64,000 bases of DNA from Cristatella mucedo (Eukaryota > Bryozoa > Phylactolaemata > Cristatellidae), in contig WPIO01000001.1 of assembly GCA_009760855.2 (NCBI GenBank), positions 21,730,501 through 21,794,500 on the forward strand. The letters run 5' to 3'. Both the position numbers and the translations under genes were made by a program. Below, in pieces: positions 1 to 12,232 of the stretch (position 1 is the stretch's first letter; the number at the start of each line of letters is the position of its first letter). The notes under the pieces are model-generated. The model did not search any database, was not told the DNA's origin, and was given only the letters and a program-made list of their open reading frames with translations.

Positions 1-1080
1 GGTGGGAGGGATCAAAGAAAATGTAAAACTGAGTGTCCTCCGCATGGAAGTGAAAGCCTAGATTGCGCCTAGCAGTAACATCGGCAAGAGGTGGAGTATA
101 AACCGTGAAAAGAACGGGACCTAGCACGGAGCCCTGAGGTACCCCATACTTCAGAGGTTCCTCGGATGATCTTTGTCCATTCACATCAATACTCTGGAGT
201 CTTTCACTAACATAGGACCTGAGCCACCGAAGTGCAGCACCAGTGATGCCCAGGCGAGATGAAAGGCGCTTAAGAAAGACTTGGTGATCGATTGTATCAA
301 AAGCTGCCGAAAGATCGAGCAAAATAAGCAGAGATACTCTATCTAAGTCTGCATTGCTAAATAGGCCGTTATTCAACTGAAGCGATGCTGACTCTGTACA
401 GTGATTAGCTCTCAAACCAGACCGGAACTTACTAGCAATGTTTGAAGTTTCAATGTATGAGTTCAGCTGGTCTGCCGTGACTCGCTCCCGCCTTTGCTAG
501 GAATGGCAGAAGGAAGGCTGGGCGGAAGTTGCTCAATTTCTCTTGGTCTAGTGTTGCTTTCTTGAGTATTGGCCCAACTACAGCCTTTTTGAAAAGTGCA
601 GGGACATGACCTAAGGCTAACAACATATTTATGATGTTAAATATGCATAGCAGCAGCGGATCTATTTATCTTCGAAGTGGGACAATGAAAGTAGGTCTAG
701 AGGGCTAACTGCATTCTTTTATTGGGATATGAGCTTCAGAGCTAGGTCAGTTGTGGCCTCTTTGAAGGACGACATTAAGGTGCTGCATGGAATTGAGGGA
801 TAGGTTTCCAGTGGTCTTGCTGCTACCCTAGAGATTGACTCCCTAGTAATCTTGTAATCTTGTCTATCTTATTGACAAAGAAGCTGGAAAAGCGATCACC
901 TAGATTATCGCAAGGATTACTAGGTACTGAGCTAACGTAGGAGCGGTTAGGGAGATGGTGTAGGCGTAACAAATTGTGGACTGTATCTGTGGATCAACAA
1001 TGTTCTATAAAAGCTAGACTTGGCTCTTGCTAGGACCTATTGATACGATTTAAAGTAGTCCTCGTAACTTCAATATAAAA
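1..1080 (-). mobile_element. L2/CR1-like LINE, decayed reverse-transcriptase fragment
   Basis: Minus-strand copy parallel to the LINE at 8681-11455, from the RT palm back to the region between endonuclease and RT. It has many substitutions: the YADD box reads as HAED and no long frame survives. The element continues beyond the window's left edge. Confidence 0.85.
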
Positions 1081-1761
1081 AGTCCGTATCCAAGGCGTAG
1101 AGAAGTATATTTACAGTCAAGCCCACTTATAGAAATACGCTCGGGCCGGAAAATAGGCATTCTTAAATGCGGAGTATTTTCATTTGCGGAGTGAGACTAA
1201 TATTGGGACTAAATCTGGGATACAGAAATGCTGTTTTTATAAGCGGAATATCTCTTTGTCGGATATTCCTATATGCGAAGTCAATTTCGATAGCTCCGGA
1301 GGGATACAGGCGTTCACAGAGGCCGCAGCGTACATCAAAGAGTCAGTGTCCTAGAACTCGTCAGCTCAAGTACCACTACAGACTCTGGAAGCGAAACTGA
1401 CTGTCTAGCTATCTCATGGCGTCGGCTTTAATGCGGAATCGACCTAATATTATTGCATTATTGGTTTATATCCTTTACAATATAGGAACCGCGAATAATG
1501 AGCGTCAATAGTAATCTGGCTGATCTAACCTCACCAGTTTAGTGAGCCCCGTGATGTAGGACTGACCAAGGTTCCTCGGATAGTCATTACTGGGCGAACT
1601 CGTTACCGTGATTTTCGCTAAAATCGGCGAGGAAAGTCCGAGCAAGTACGCTACTCATTCAATGCAGTTGTTTTGCTACTCATTAGTTGCTAATGGTACA
1701 GATTTATAAATACCTTAGTTATGGTGTTACTGTGCTTGATCGTAGATCAACTGTCCTACAT
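1081..1761. other. Unassigned gene-poor sequence
   Basis: Nothing recognisable apart from small open frames without family motifs. Confidence 0.4.
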
Positions 1762-1937
1762 AAGTAGTAATGGCTTACTACGTAAGGCGGTTGCTTTTCA
1801 TGACCTCGGTCCCGAGATCGTGGGTGCTAATCCTGTGGTGGGCGATCATTTATCGCCACTGCAAGCGGTGGTGATAGCCGTAAAGGCTCTTCTGTCGCTA
1901 TACAAAAAGAGGCTGTAAAATCAGCTAGTATTTTTTT
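1762..1937 (+). mobile_element. SINE family 1 copy
   Basis: tRNA-derived head (GTAAGGCGGTTGC A-box side, degraded B-box GTGGGTGCTAATCC), body with the 20-mer-like GGCGATC...CGCCACTGCAAGC hairpin, and the 3' end GCTATACAAAAAGAGGCTG...CAGCTAGTA with a poly(T) tail. Confidence 0.85.
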
Positions 1938-1971
1938 ACATAACTATCATCAACTATTATCAACTATCCTA

Positions 1972-2220
1972 CATAGCTACTCTCCTGCTGCCGACTATGA
2001 CTCACCCTTTTCAGCGGTCCTGAGCTGCTACTTTCATACTACTCACTACCTCAACTGCTCTCCTGACTCTGCTATGCTTCTCACTTTGTCTTTGTTGCGT
2101 GAGATGAAGTCTGTTGGCTACCGGATGCGTACCGAGTGCGCTATACAAAACTCTCCCGCGTAACACTCGCATAGTCTGTATGGCTTTGTGGAGTTAAAGA
2201 TGGAGGTACATAACATTACA
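1972..2220 (+). repeat. Dispersed repeat B, copy 1
   Basis: Shares CTACTCACTACCTCAACTGCTCTCCTGACTCTGCTATGC-type sequence (given in pieces: CTACTCACTACCTCAACTGC and TCTCCTGACTCTGCTATGCT) with copies at 11520, 22232 and 36661. Ends in an ACATT-type tail. Probably the 3' end of a non-LTR retroposon of another family. Confidence 0.75.
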
Positions 2221-2604
2221 TCACAGGCGTGCAGCCTCAGCCATGATGGAGCGACGCACAACACGCACAGCACGAACCTCTCAACTGCTTGACTCCACGT
2301 CTAGAGTGAAACTGACTGCCTATTGTTACAAACGGGCAGTAACAACTTTCCCTTTCTGATCGAGCTAGGCCGTGATCGCAGCGTTTATAGCTGTGCCAGT
2401 CCTTACCGACGAATGAGTGGTGTCGGTGAAGCTTCGGTGAAGCTCTGAGCTTTTGATCGCAGCAATGCAGTCTTGCCGACCGAAACGGGACAGGTCAGCG
2501 ATGAAGAGCGCCCGGACATTAAAATGGCGATATTGCATTCGCTAAGTTGCCAAGTCGATGCAATCGTCGCAGAAGGAGCCGTGTAGGCGCGATGATATGC
2601 ACAA

Positions 2605-2768
2605 TGCGATGCTTTCCGGAGTAAGGTGTTCGCTCTTAATGACCGAGGTCGTTGGTTCGAAACCTGCAGTGGGCGATCGTTATTGCCAAGTGCAAGCGGT
2701 GGCGATGTCCGTTAAGGCTCTTCTGGCGCTATACAAACGAGGCTGTTAAAACAGCTAATAGTTTTTAG
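2605..2768 (+). mobile_element. SINE family 1 copy (older)
   Basis: B-box GTTGGTTCGAAACC, GGCGATCG, GCAAGCGGTGGCGATG and CGAGGCTGTTAAAACAGCTAATAG are recognisable. The 5' half is strongly diverged. Confidence 0.75.
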
Positions 2769-4160
2769 ACAGAAACTCAAAGAGGAGGCGTGGAAGCGTC
2801 GAACTCTGAAGATGTCGGCGAGCCGTCCTCTCATTTATTATTGGGCAGCAGTGTACGACGCAAGGCCATGTCAATGCAATGCATTTCATTGCAGAGTTAG
2901 CAACAGTCACGCTGCTTGCAGAAAAGACACTGGCAGCGGCTTGATCGCAGAGCAGAGCAGCAAATTTTTTCAGCATCAGATCAGCAGTCGATAACCACAG
3001 CAGTTTGCACGGTAGCAGTCGCGAAGCATGTTAAAGCGATCGCGGTCCCACAGTGGCTGTAAATGACGCAGTAAAAACGACCGTTTCGTTTCTCGTATCT
3101 TCAGTCAAGGCTATGGTACCAGACGCCTGCAATAGTTACTAGCAGCCAATTCAACGCTCTTGTGCACAATCTTGATCTCTGGCTTCTTGAACAGTATATC
3201 GGGATTCCCAATTTCCCGTACGAAGTTTTCACTATGGCGTGCACCTTTGCCACATTTGTTACAATATCGCCCCTGAGATCTTTTAGGTTAACAGCCTCAA
3301 GTGAAATCTATCTGCTGCCATCATTTGAACACTCAAGTTGCTGCCATGTATCAGTTTTTATCAGTCTGTTAGCACTACTCTCAGCACACTGCTGCTTTGC
3401 AACGGCTCATTTTTTAGATACAGTCTTTTGCCTCAGACATGGTTATATATCTTCATATTGGGTGTCGAGACTCAAACTATTACTCTAAATGCCTCTGTAT
3501 GCCTCAGACCTATTAGCCTCACGGACTCTTTGGAATGAGGTTTGATTCTGAATTTACCTGAATTCGGTGCCATACATATCCGAAATACACCCAATACTGG
3601 TTCGGCGGTGGCCCCTCATTGGCATTATTTCATCAAGCGATTCCTCTTTCTGAAATCCAAACTTTGGTTGAGCAAGATCTTCTCTGGCTTTCAAGCACGC
3701 AAGAAAATTTCGGTCATAATTCGCTTTATCACGCGAATATGCAACTCCATGTTCCGGGTATAGTGTTTGATAGTATAGCCACAAGAAATGAGATTTGCAA
3801 AGATGACTGTCAAGGGTCTTCAGCAGGGTTTCACGTAACTGCTTAACTGTGAGGGTAAAACAGCTGTTTTTCGCCCAAAATAAAAAAACAGTAAACAGCT
3901 GTTTTTGACTGTTTCACTGTTTCTAACGAAAAATTAGAAAAAAAGATGCTACAACTGAAGCTCCAAAGTTAATTTTGGACATGAAATATGTAACGGAAAA
4001 CAAATTTTTAAAATTTCTTTTGAATGTGTTTGTGATTTATTATGGTGATTTTTATAAAGTTGGCCTAAAACTAAAACTCAAGTTCAGTTTTTCAAATGTG
4101 TTATAAGATATTAATTAAATTGATCTCGTGGCATCAACAAATATTGATGTTCTTTCAGCC
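2769..4160. other. Unassigned sequence
   Basis: No gene domain or known local repeat was recognised. Around 3855-3930 there are two near-identical AAACAGCTGTTTTT palindromic stretches, which might belong to the terminal region of the hAT element that follows. Confidence 0.3.
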
Positions 4161-5912
4161 ATGTCTTCAGTTTGGGAATGCGCCGCAAAACCAAAAATTC
4201 TAATCACAGAAGAACTAGAAGGTCAATTTGGACGATGCAATACAATTATCAAATGATCTAAAAAATCCAAGACAATGTTGAAGAGTCATCTGAAAATATA
4301 TGGAAGTGATTTTGATAAACCTGCTGCAGGGTGTATATCGAAGTAAGAGCCCGTGAAAAATAAAAGAACACGAACGTGCCGGTTTCCTAGGGTGAAAGAG
4401 TCGGAAGGAGATTGTTGCCAATCTGGCTACTGATGGAATATTGATTAGAGCTATCACCAGAAACAAGAATATTCGGTAATCAATCTCACGGGATGGATTC
4501 AAAGTTCCAGCGAACGAAAATGTAATGAAGCTGGTGCACGATGATTACGAAGAAAAGAGAAAAAATGATAGCCAATATCAAGGGAAAACTCGAGAGGAGC
4601 AAATTTTAGCATGACTGTGAATGAATACATTAACGCGAGTGGGCGTTGATTCATCGGAGTCAACATTCCGTATAGCGGCGATAAAAAACAATCAAGACGG
4701 GTCTTGTTTGCAAATTTGGTTCCTACAATGCTTTAGATATAATCGAATCAATGAAACAGCATTCGAGAATTTTTGGAATAATATCGGAGAGGGATTTTGT
4801 GGGATCTACTCAGAATGACGCTTCAATAAATAAGAAATGCATTAGCAATATCGGTGGCATCGCACACTTCTGCTTAAATCATGGTCTGCACCTTGTAGTA
4901 TTTTATACATTGCACAAGAAGAGTAATGAGAACGATGATTTAAACCTGAATAGTGATGATATTGATGAAATGGACAATTTTGAAGCAGGTACAGACTTAA
5001 AAGTGATCAGCGATGATACAGTAGAAGGAGACATCGATTACCATGATCTGCTCACGAAATCATGCAAGGTTGTCAAATTCATCAAAATATCAAATGTTTG
5101 AAATGATGTCTTCCAATTCAAAGTAAAAGCTGAGTTCGGACGTGAGATTGAACTGCATCTTGAAGTGAAGACGCGCTGGAACTCCAATCTCAATGTTACA
5201 GCCGCTAGTAAAGACAGAAGTCACAACCCGCGAGACACTAACCTAATTCAAGGCTCTGGAAATGACTTGAGGCAGTGGATTTTGACGCTCTCAAAATTCT
5301 CCTGAAAGCAAGTGAGCCTGTGAAACTTGCTGCTGAGAGTCTAAGACGAGAAGATGCGACATTGATGAGTGCGGGCATAATTTTAGAATTCACATTCAAC
5401 AAGCACTCTAACCTGAATAATGACATTAGTACCTAGCTCATGGAAAATTTGAAGGGCTACGTTGAAGAGCGATTGAAAAAAGACGCCATGAACCTCTTGC
5501 ACAGTCTCAAAAGATCCATCTGTCGCTCCGTAAAAAACTACGCCAAATTTCACAGAAAATTTAGCGTCTAGTCTATTTGGAGTCGACGACGATGAAGTTT
5601 TCGTCGAAAAGTCGTCAAATGATGCTGCAAGAGTGAACTTGTCTCTTTAAGATTAATGAAATTTGTTGCTTCAAAAAGATGGATAATCAATTGCAGTCGG
5701 AGGGCAAGACAGTTTCAGATGGCTTAAGTCCGAATTCACGATATTCAAGAACTCTGGCCAGCGCACTGAAAACCTTCAGAAATTGTACAACACACTTTAT
5801 CCATTAAATCAACATCAACTGATGTTGAAAGAGTTTTTCGGTCTGTATGAATTTCTGTGCAAAGTTAAGATAGCGTCTCTCGCACAAGTCGTTAAATACA
5901 CTTGTGTTCTTT
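4161..5912 (+). pseudogene. hAT-superfamily DNA transposase, dead copy
   Basis: Remnant of a cut-and-paste transposase. Readable in scattered frames: a BED-type DNA-binding finger start (SVWE..., GRCNTIIK, LKSHLKIYG) at about 4161-4310; the core near 4795-5100 with TQNDASINKK and AHFCLNHGLHLVV, which fit the hAT D...A and C..HGLHL signatures; then LEVKTRWNSNLN at about 5160-5195; and near 5815-5910 the C-terminal dimerisation signature STSTDVERVFRSV. Several stop codons and frameshifts separate these parts, so it cannot encode an active enzyme. Terminal inverted repeats and target duplications were not identified with confidence. Confidence 0.85.
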
Positions 5913-5956
5913 AATGTTATTGTATGAAGTAAAAATGCATTGATTTATAACTTATT

Positions 5957-6202
5957 GCATTTAGTGGGTCCCTGTGATTCGTCCCTTGGTGCTTATGCGT
6001 GCTGACATTGTGCATGCTGCCACTAACCACGTTCGCATGCTGACCCTGCGTATATACCCCTAACCATGCTATTCGTATTGTTTATCAAGCATAATACCAC
6101 TCATCATTCGATCGTGTTTCTTTTGCAGCAAATGTATAGAGACTAGAAAGAGATTGAGTTCTCTGAGGGCGCTTTATCAAAGGTATTATTATTATTATTA
6201 TG
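5957..6202 (+). mobile_element. LINE (L2/CR1-like) 3' end
   Basis: 3'UTR of the local LINE: ATTTAGTGGGTCCCTGTGATT, the GCATGCTG...repeats, then AGAGATTGAGTTCTCTGAGG, GCGCTTTATCAAA and an (ATT)n tail. 5'-truncated, as usual for LINEs. Confidence 0.88.
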
Positions 6203-6514
6203 AAAGATACATGATAAAACGGTGTTCATCACAAAAATAAGCTATTAAATGTAAGATTAGTGAAAAGTAGAATTGTTATAATCAGAATTGAAGCACCAGC
6301 CACCAATTCAGAATCAGATCAGAGTACAACTCTCGCGTACCGCACCCAGAGTACCGCGGAACTGCCGAACCGTGCAAAGCCTCAGTCGCCACGCCAAACT
6401 GGCTGGACGCCTAGTGCTCAAATTGACTGCTTATAACATGACTGGGGTATTTATACCGCGTCATAGCCTGTTCCTAGTAGACATCATTCAGGAGTCGCCG
6501 ATAATATTTCGGCA

Positions 6515-7030
6515 GTTGCAACCCGACTGACCTAGTAAGCCCTCGTTTAAGTAGCTGCAAGCCGTCGGTTGAATGCACACATTCTAAATAAGACTCAACT
6601 TTCAGGTGCGCTTAAAAACCTCTGACCACATCTGCACGTGCCTGTTTACCTGAATGTCTTAGCAACCGGAGATCGAAGATCGCGTATTCGCGAGTGAGCT
6701 CGAACTGTAAGGACATTCGTCAGTGGCCTGGCAACGTACGAGAGAGTGACGACGCATCGCGTGCAGACACGATCGGGAGATGTAGAGCCAAATGAGTCTC
6801 TCAACAATCATCTCCGCTTGCATCGTTTAAGGCTGCACCAAGTATTTCCACACAGCCACTGGGGCTCATCGACGGTAACCGTGACGCTCTCGGGAGAGCA
6901 GTAGTCGAAATACAGTGGAGCGGCCGAAGGTAGCTCTCGAAAGTGCTATTTATGGTCCACCTCGGACTGCCAGAGGGCACACACATTACCGCAGCAGTGC
7001 TTGAACGTAAGCCACATGCCATTTCTCGGC
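6515..7030 (+). repeat. Dispersed repeat C, copy 1
   Basis: Parallel to 19130-20180: shared blocks include GAATGCA...TTCTAAATAAGACT, GCTGCACCAAGTATTTCC and GGTCCAC..CGGACT.CCAGAG. No coding motif recognised. Orientation is arbitrary. Confidence 0.7.
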
Positions 7031-7736
7031 TGTCGGTCAAAGTTCCTGCCCTCAGCCCTCCAGCTCAATGCTAACAGTGGGCGCGCCTACCTGGTGATAG
7101 TGGGAGAATAACTTGCGCTCCAGTATTGTTTGAGCTGAAGGGCTGAGACATTAGGCGATTATGATCTATTGCTGGTTGTTACTCTTTATATCCAGGTGAA
7201 ACTAGAGGCATAGAGCAGAATATGCCCAAGTGAACCGGTCGAAGTTATTTGCTATCGATGTGGTGCCGCTGTATCGAGATTACATAAACAGTGACTCCAC
7301 ACACACTGGTAGAGCTGATAAACAGGTGGCATTGCAGGGTCGTAATGTGGCGCGTAGACCAAGTTTGGCTGTACACAAATTACCTCGTTTAAGCTGCATG
7401 TGGGCTTCTATTAACTGGATATGTACGTCTTTTTTATGGCATTGAACGTTGACCATTCCACAGGCAGAGCCCATTAAAGAACACCACTCTATAGTAAATT
7501 GGAGTGGGCGACGATATATTAGCACCGAGTACTCAGTGACACAATATTGCTAGAGTCCACGTTGAATAGTTATGACGAGAGAATTATTAAGGGTGCGTGC
7601 TCCTTATAGTGGAGAGCTAAATTAAGACCCTGACCTAGCCAACCAATCCTAGTCACTCACGAAAGCTTGGGCATAACTTTCAAAGTATTTATATTCGGTC
7701 ATCTCAATGTCCATGGCACTAAATTGAAATTGTTTA
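7031..7736. other. Unassigned sequence
   Basis: No gene, repeat or RNA feature recognised. Confidence 0.35.
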
Positions 7737-7870
7737 GTGATCGAGCCGTCACCTCATACTCACCTAAAAGTCTGGAACTTGCTTCCAGGTATCTTAACTA
7801 CCTGCAGTGACCGTACATTCTTAAAGCCTCAGATCCAGACGTATCTGTTCAGGCCAGCTTTTCCTTGGTC
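7737..7870 (+). mobile_element. Diverged LINE C-terminal fragment
   Basis: A short frame reads LKVWNLLPGILTTCSDRTFL and then KPQIQTYLFRPAF, fitting the WNSLP...TFK..LKTHLFR..F C-terminus of the local LINE family. Old and truncated on both sides. Confidence 0.6.
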
Positions 7871-8497
7871 CTCACGACCTTCCCTTTTTTGTCATAGTGT
7901 GCTTTGCGTGCATACCTGTGCAGGATTCAGTGCATATTGCTAACCACAGCTCTTACTAACTGGTGGCAGTGAGTGAGCGTCTCTACGTCTGCTTTAGCGT
8001 GCAGCTCTAAGCATATTTCTCTCTGCTTTTGCATGCTGGATGCAAGTGCAAGACAAAAACCCTCGGATTTACTCTTGCAGCTATTAGTTAGGCGCCTCGA
8101 TCGAGATTTAGTTTGATTAGATATATGGGCAAGCAGCCTATTGTCATTATCACTATTGCTGTTAATATTCTTGTCGCATTTGTTAAAATTATTAGCGTTG
8201 CTTTCTCACGATGTACGCAAACAAAAAAATGTGTGTTCATTTAATTATTTTTGGGTCTGACGCTAATGCGTGGCTTCTGACAGCAGTTTCTTTAATTAGA
8301 TGACAAGGTGCGATAATAAACTCAATTAAATTGGCATGCTACCGGTATAGCAGGGCCACATTGGGGTTTGCTACAAAATGACAATTTTGACTGTTTTCAG
8401 GTGGAAAACTTTCGGGAATGGAAATTGTAGTACGTCAAGGAAGTCTGGATTGTGGGTAAGCAAATGAATATATGAATACATTAAAGTGCTACCACTA

Positions 8498-8590
8498 ACC
8501 ATTCAATCGTGCTTCCTTTGCAGCAAATGTAAAGTGCCTAGAGTGAGAACGAGTTCTCCGAGGGCGCTATTACAAATACATTATTATTAT
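8498..8590 (+). mobile_element. LINE 3' terminal stub
   Basis: Last 90 bp of the LINE: TTTGCAGCAAATGTAAAGTG, GAGTTCTCCGAGGGCGCTAT and an (ATT)n tail. It lies 90 bp from the oppositely oriented LINE starting at 8681. Confidence 0.8.
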
Positions 8591-8920
8591 GACAGTAAAT
8601 ACAGCATTAAGCAGTGTTCTAATATAGCTGTACGATGCTGGGTTTTGTCGGGTTCTCAAGAAAATAGGCTACTACCTTTTTAATAATAATAATAATAATA
8701 ATAATTCACTTGATAAAGCGCCCTCAGAGAACTTAATCTCTCTCTAGGCGCTTTACATTTGCTGTAAAGTGAAATGCAATTGAATGGTAAGTAAAATCAT
8801 GCTTGAAAAAACAAACGAAATGAATAATATGGTTAGGGGTGACATGCACAGGGTCAGCATGCAAATGTGGTCAGTGGCAGCATGCACAGTGTCAGCACGC
8901 ATAAGCACATCAAGGACGAA

Positions 8921-10123
8921 TCACAGGGACCCACTAAATGCTGTCCTAAATAGGTGTGTTTTTAGGTTCCTTTTAAATGTGGTCAGGTCAGGGGATGTTC
9001 TGATGCAGGTCGGGAGGGAGTTCCAGGCTTTGGGAGCATATGAACTAAATGCACGGTCTCCAAAGGATTTAAGGTTTGCATGAGGTATTTCTAGACTGTT
9101 GGATTCCGAAAAGCAGGTGGTACGATGCTTGGCCTGATGGGGTAGTATATCTGACAGATAGGCTAGAGCCATATAATGACGGGACCTAAAAGTAAGCGAC
9201 AAAACCTTGAAGTCAATCCGTTGCTTGACTGGTAGCCAGTGCAGGTCGGCGAGAAGTGGAGTAATGTGGCAACTGCGACGCTCACGACAGACAAGCCTAG
9301 CGGCAGAGTTTTGCACCAGCTGCAATCGCCTGATCGCACATGCTGGTAGGCCAGTAAGCAGTGAGTTGCAGAAGTCGAGACGAGATGTCACGAATGCATG
9401 GACCAACTTGGACGTGGTATTTTTATCTAAACAGGCCCAAATTTTAGCAATGTTATGAAGCTGAAAATAGGCAGCTTTGACCGTGGAGCTGATATGGTCG
9501 TCTAACGAGAGGTCGCTTTGGAATATGACACCTAGATTTCGAGCTGATTCAACTGGAGATATGCGCGCAGAGCCAATTTTGAGAGTCAGCCTTTCTAATC
9601 TCTGGATCACACTGGGTTTGCCCATAACTAGTAAGTTAGTTTTATCGTCGTTAAATTTTAGAAAATTTGCTGCCATCCATGTGCGGATGTCATCAATGCA
9701 TGCAGCAAGTGAGTTGAGAGAATTTGAGGTGCTCGAAGGCTGGGACGGATCAAAGCAAAGGTACAACTGAGTGTCATCCGCATAGAAGTGAAAGCCTAGA
9801 TTGTGCTTGGCAATCACATCAGCAAGAGGCAGAGTATAAACCGTGAAAAGAACCGGACCTAGCACTGAGCCCTGAGGTACTCCATATTTCAGAGGTACTT
9901 CAGATGATCTTTGTCCATTCACGTCAACACTCTGGAGTCTCCCACTGAGATAGGACCTGAACCACTGCAGAGCAGTGCCAGTGATGCCCAGGCGAGATGA
10001 GAGGCGCTCAAGAAGAACTTTGTGATCGATGGTATCAAAAGCTGCCGAAAGATCAAGCAAAACAAGCAGAGACACTCTACCCATGTCTGCATTCCTAAGT
10101 AGGTCGTTGTATACCCGAAGCAA
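8921..10123 (-). pseudogene. LINE reverse transcriptase, C-terminal 400 codons
   Basis: Long frame with RT motifs A ([12 protein letters not shown]), B ([10 protein letters not shown]) and C (YADDTQLYL, catalytic DD), the thumb, and the C-terminal block ending WNSLP...LKTHLFRTAFSGSL typical of L2/CR1/Crack elements. The fingers part (NYRPVSLLPFLSKTLERVV) lies in another frame at about 10170-10722, so the enzyme is broken by a frameshift. Confidence 0.93.
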
Positions 10124-10700
10124 TGCTGACTCTGTGGAGTGATTAGCTCTAAAGCCAGACTGGAACTACTAGCAAGGTTTGAGGTTTCGATATAGGAGTT
10201 CAGCTGGTCTGCCACGACCCGTTCCAGTGTCTTTGATAGGAATGGTAGAAGGGAAACTGGGCGGTAGTTGCTCAAGTTCTCTTGGTCAAGTGTAGCTTTC
10301 TTGAGAAGTGGCCTGACTATAGCTTTTTTGAAAGGTGCTGGGACATGACCTGAGGCTAATGACATATTAATTATGTTAGTTATGCATGGCAGCAGCAGAT
10401 CAATGCAACGTAGGAGCAGGACAGTGGGAATAGGGTCCAGATGACTTGTTGTCTTCTTTGATTGAGATACGAACTTTAGGACTAGATCACTAGTGACCTG
10501 CTTAAATGCAGACATTGAGGTGCAGCCTGGAACCGAGGAACAACATTCTAGTGGGGAGGTTATCATCGCAGGGATGGATTCCCTGATCTTGTCTATCTTC
10601 TGCACAAAGAATTGAGAGAAGCGATCGGCTAGATCATCATTAGGATCATCAGGTAATGAGCTAATCTGGGAACGGTTGAGGAGATGGTTTATTGTCGACA

Positions 10701-11342
10701 TCAGCATTTTTGGGTTGTGCATCTGTGATTCAACAATTTTTTTTTATAAAAACTAGACTTAGCCTTTGCTAGGATCGATTGGTACGACCTACAGTAGTCT
10801 TCATATGCCTGTCGATGGAGAGTTAGTCCGGATTTTTTGTATGCTTTTTCAAGCTTTCGTTTAGTAGACTTGGCTAGTTTAATGTCTGCGGTAAACCATA
10901 GGCCGTCTGGGCGGGGGCGAACAGTTCGCTTTGTCAGAGGGGCAAACTCGTCTAGCGTGTCAGCTAGTGTCGTGTTGAAGCTATCTACCAATGATGACCG
11001 ATCGGAGGGAGGATTGAGCAGCAGAGGTGAAGCAGATATTCTCGAACGGACAGCATCGATGTCAAGGGTCTTGAGGTTTCGCGATTCACAGGTTATTTTA
11101 GAGGAGGATGTGGGCACACACTGTAGATTGAATGAGATCTGCATGTGGTCAGATAAGCATGATTTGGTAATAATTGGTGATGACAAAGTGCAGTTATATG
11201 AGAAAATCTGGTCGAGCGTGTGACCCTTGATGTGGGTAGGGCCATGCACATGAGCCACAAGAGACAATGAGTCAGTCAATGCACGAAATTCGGTGCTGAA
11301 AGCGTCAGATAAGTTATCAAAGTGAACGTTGAAATCACCCAT
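10701..11342 (-). pseudogene. LINE endonuclease C-terminal part
   Basis: Open frame of 213 codons. Shows MGDFNVHF (catalytic Asp/Asn of AP-type endonucleases), TLDQIF and CLSDHMQISF with the catalytic SDH, followed by a basic linker. The N-terminal half of the endonuclease is truncated and the frame upstream (YRPPGT) has a stop, hence pseudogene. Confidence 0.9.
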
Positions 11343-11455
11343 AACGAGGAAGGATCGATTTCTTGCACACAGAATCGAAATGAGATCGGAGAAATCTGAG
11401 ATAAAGGAGGATTAGGTACCTGGTGGGCGATAGACTACTGCCACTATCGGTAAGG

Positions 11456-11850
11456 TAACGTTCCCGGTCCGATGTTCCCTTGCTTCCCCGTATCGGTCTC
11501 GTTTAACGCTGCCGTCAGAATGCAACTTCTATGCTACTCACTACCTCAACTGCTCTCCTGACTCTGATATGCTTCCCACTTTCTCTTTGTTGCGTGAGAC
11601 GAAGTCTGTTGGCTACCAAATGCGTACCGAAAGCCGCTTAGGCTGTGAGTTCGCTATACAAAACTCTCCTGCGTAACACCCACATGGTCTTTATGACTTT
11701 GTGGAGTTACTGACGGAGATACATTACATCGCATTGAGAACTGATATGAATTGGTGGCCCCAAATAACGGGCATCGCAGCGATTTTGGGTGCGTAATAGT
11801 TGGCAGCAGCTGGAGTACTTTCCTTGGCTTCTAGTAACATGACCTTGGTG
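11456..11850. repeat. Dispersed repeat C segment, interrupted by repeat B
   Basis: TTCCCGGTC...TTCCC at 11460 and GATTTTGGGTGCGTAA..., TACTTTCCTT at 11780-11830 parallel 20240-20420. Repeat B (11520-11733) sits inside, so it inserted later. Confidence 0.6.
11520..11733 (+). repeat. Dispersed repeat B, copy 2
   Basis: Close match to the other copies, including TTTGTTGCGTGAGACGAAGT, GTCTGTTGGCTACC and a TTACAT tail. Confidence 0.8.
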
Positions 11851-12046
11851 TTATCACATATCTGCCTAAGTTTGTGGTGCCCATGCAAAACGGAAGCCAC
11901 CGCTATCGAAAATTAAGTGACCAAAATATTGCTTGGCGTATCTTGCATAATTCAAAATGGTGACTATGTTCAATGTGCATTTAATTTCATTTTCGCCTCT
12001 AATGTTTAGTCGTGCTATAATCCCTGGTAGCGGTCCACGTGGCCAT

Positions 12047-12232
12047 GGTGAGCCATGATGGCACACTAGTTAAGGAGGTTGCTTTTCACGGCCTCAGTCC
12101 CAAGGTCGTGGGTTAGAATCCTGCAGTGGGCTATCCTTTATTATCCCCTCTGCAAATGATGGTGATAGCCGTAAAGGCTCTTCTGTCGCTATACAAAAGA
12201 GGCTGCTAAATCAGCTAGTATTTATTTTGTAG
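12047..12232 (+). mobile_element. SINE family 1 copy (near full length)
   Basis: Begins GTGAGCCATGATGGCACACT, then GTTGCTTTTCACGGCCTCAG, a B-box-like GTCGTGGGTTAGAATCC and the full 3' body ending GAGGCTGCTAAATCAGCTAG plus T-rich tail. Confidence 0.9.

Larger units (their letters stand above)
8681..11455 (-). mobile_element. L2/CR1-like LINE, longest copy, 5'-truncated
   Basis: Non-LTR retrotransposon reading right to left, with an (AAT)n tail at 8681-8704. It contains, in order, the C-terminal part of an EEP endonuclease, a linker, the reverse transcriptase and a 3'UTR. The coding sequence is split over two frames near 10.13-10.17 kb, and a stop interrupts the endonuclease near 11.41 kb, so the copy is inactive. 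The 5' end of the endonuclease is missing; the element abuts a copy of dispersed repeat C at about 11455. Confidence 0.93.
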
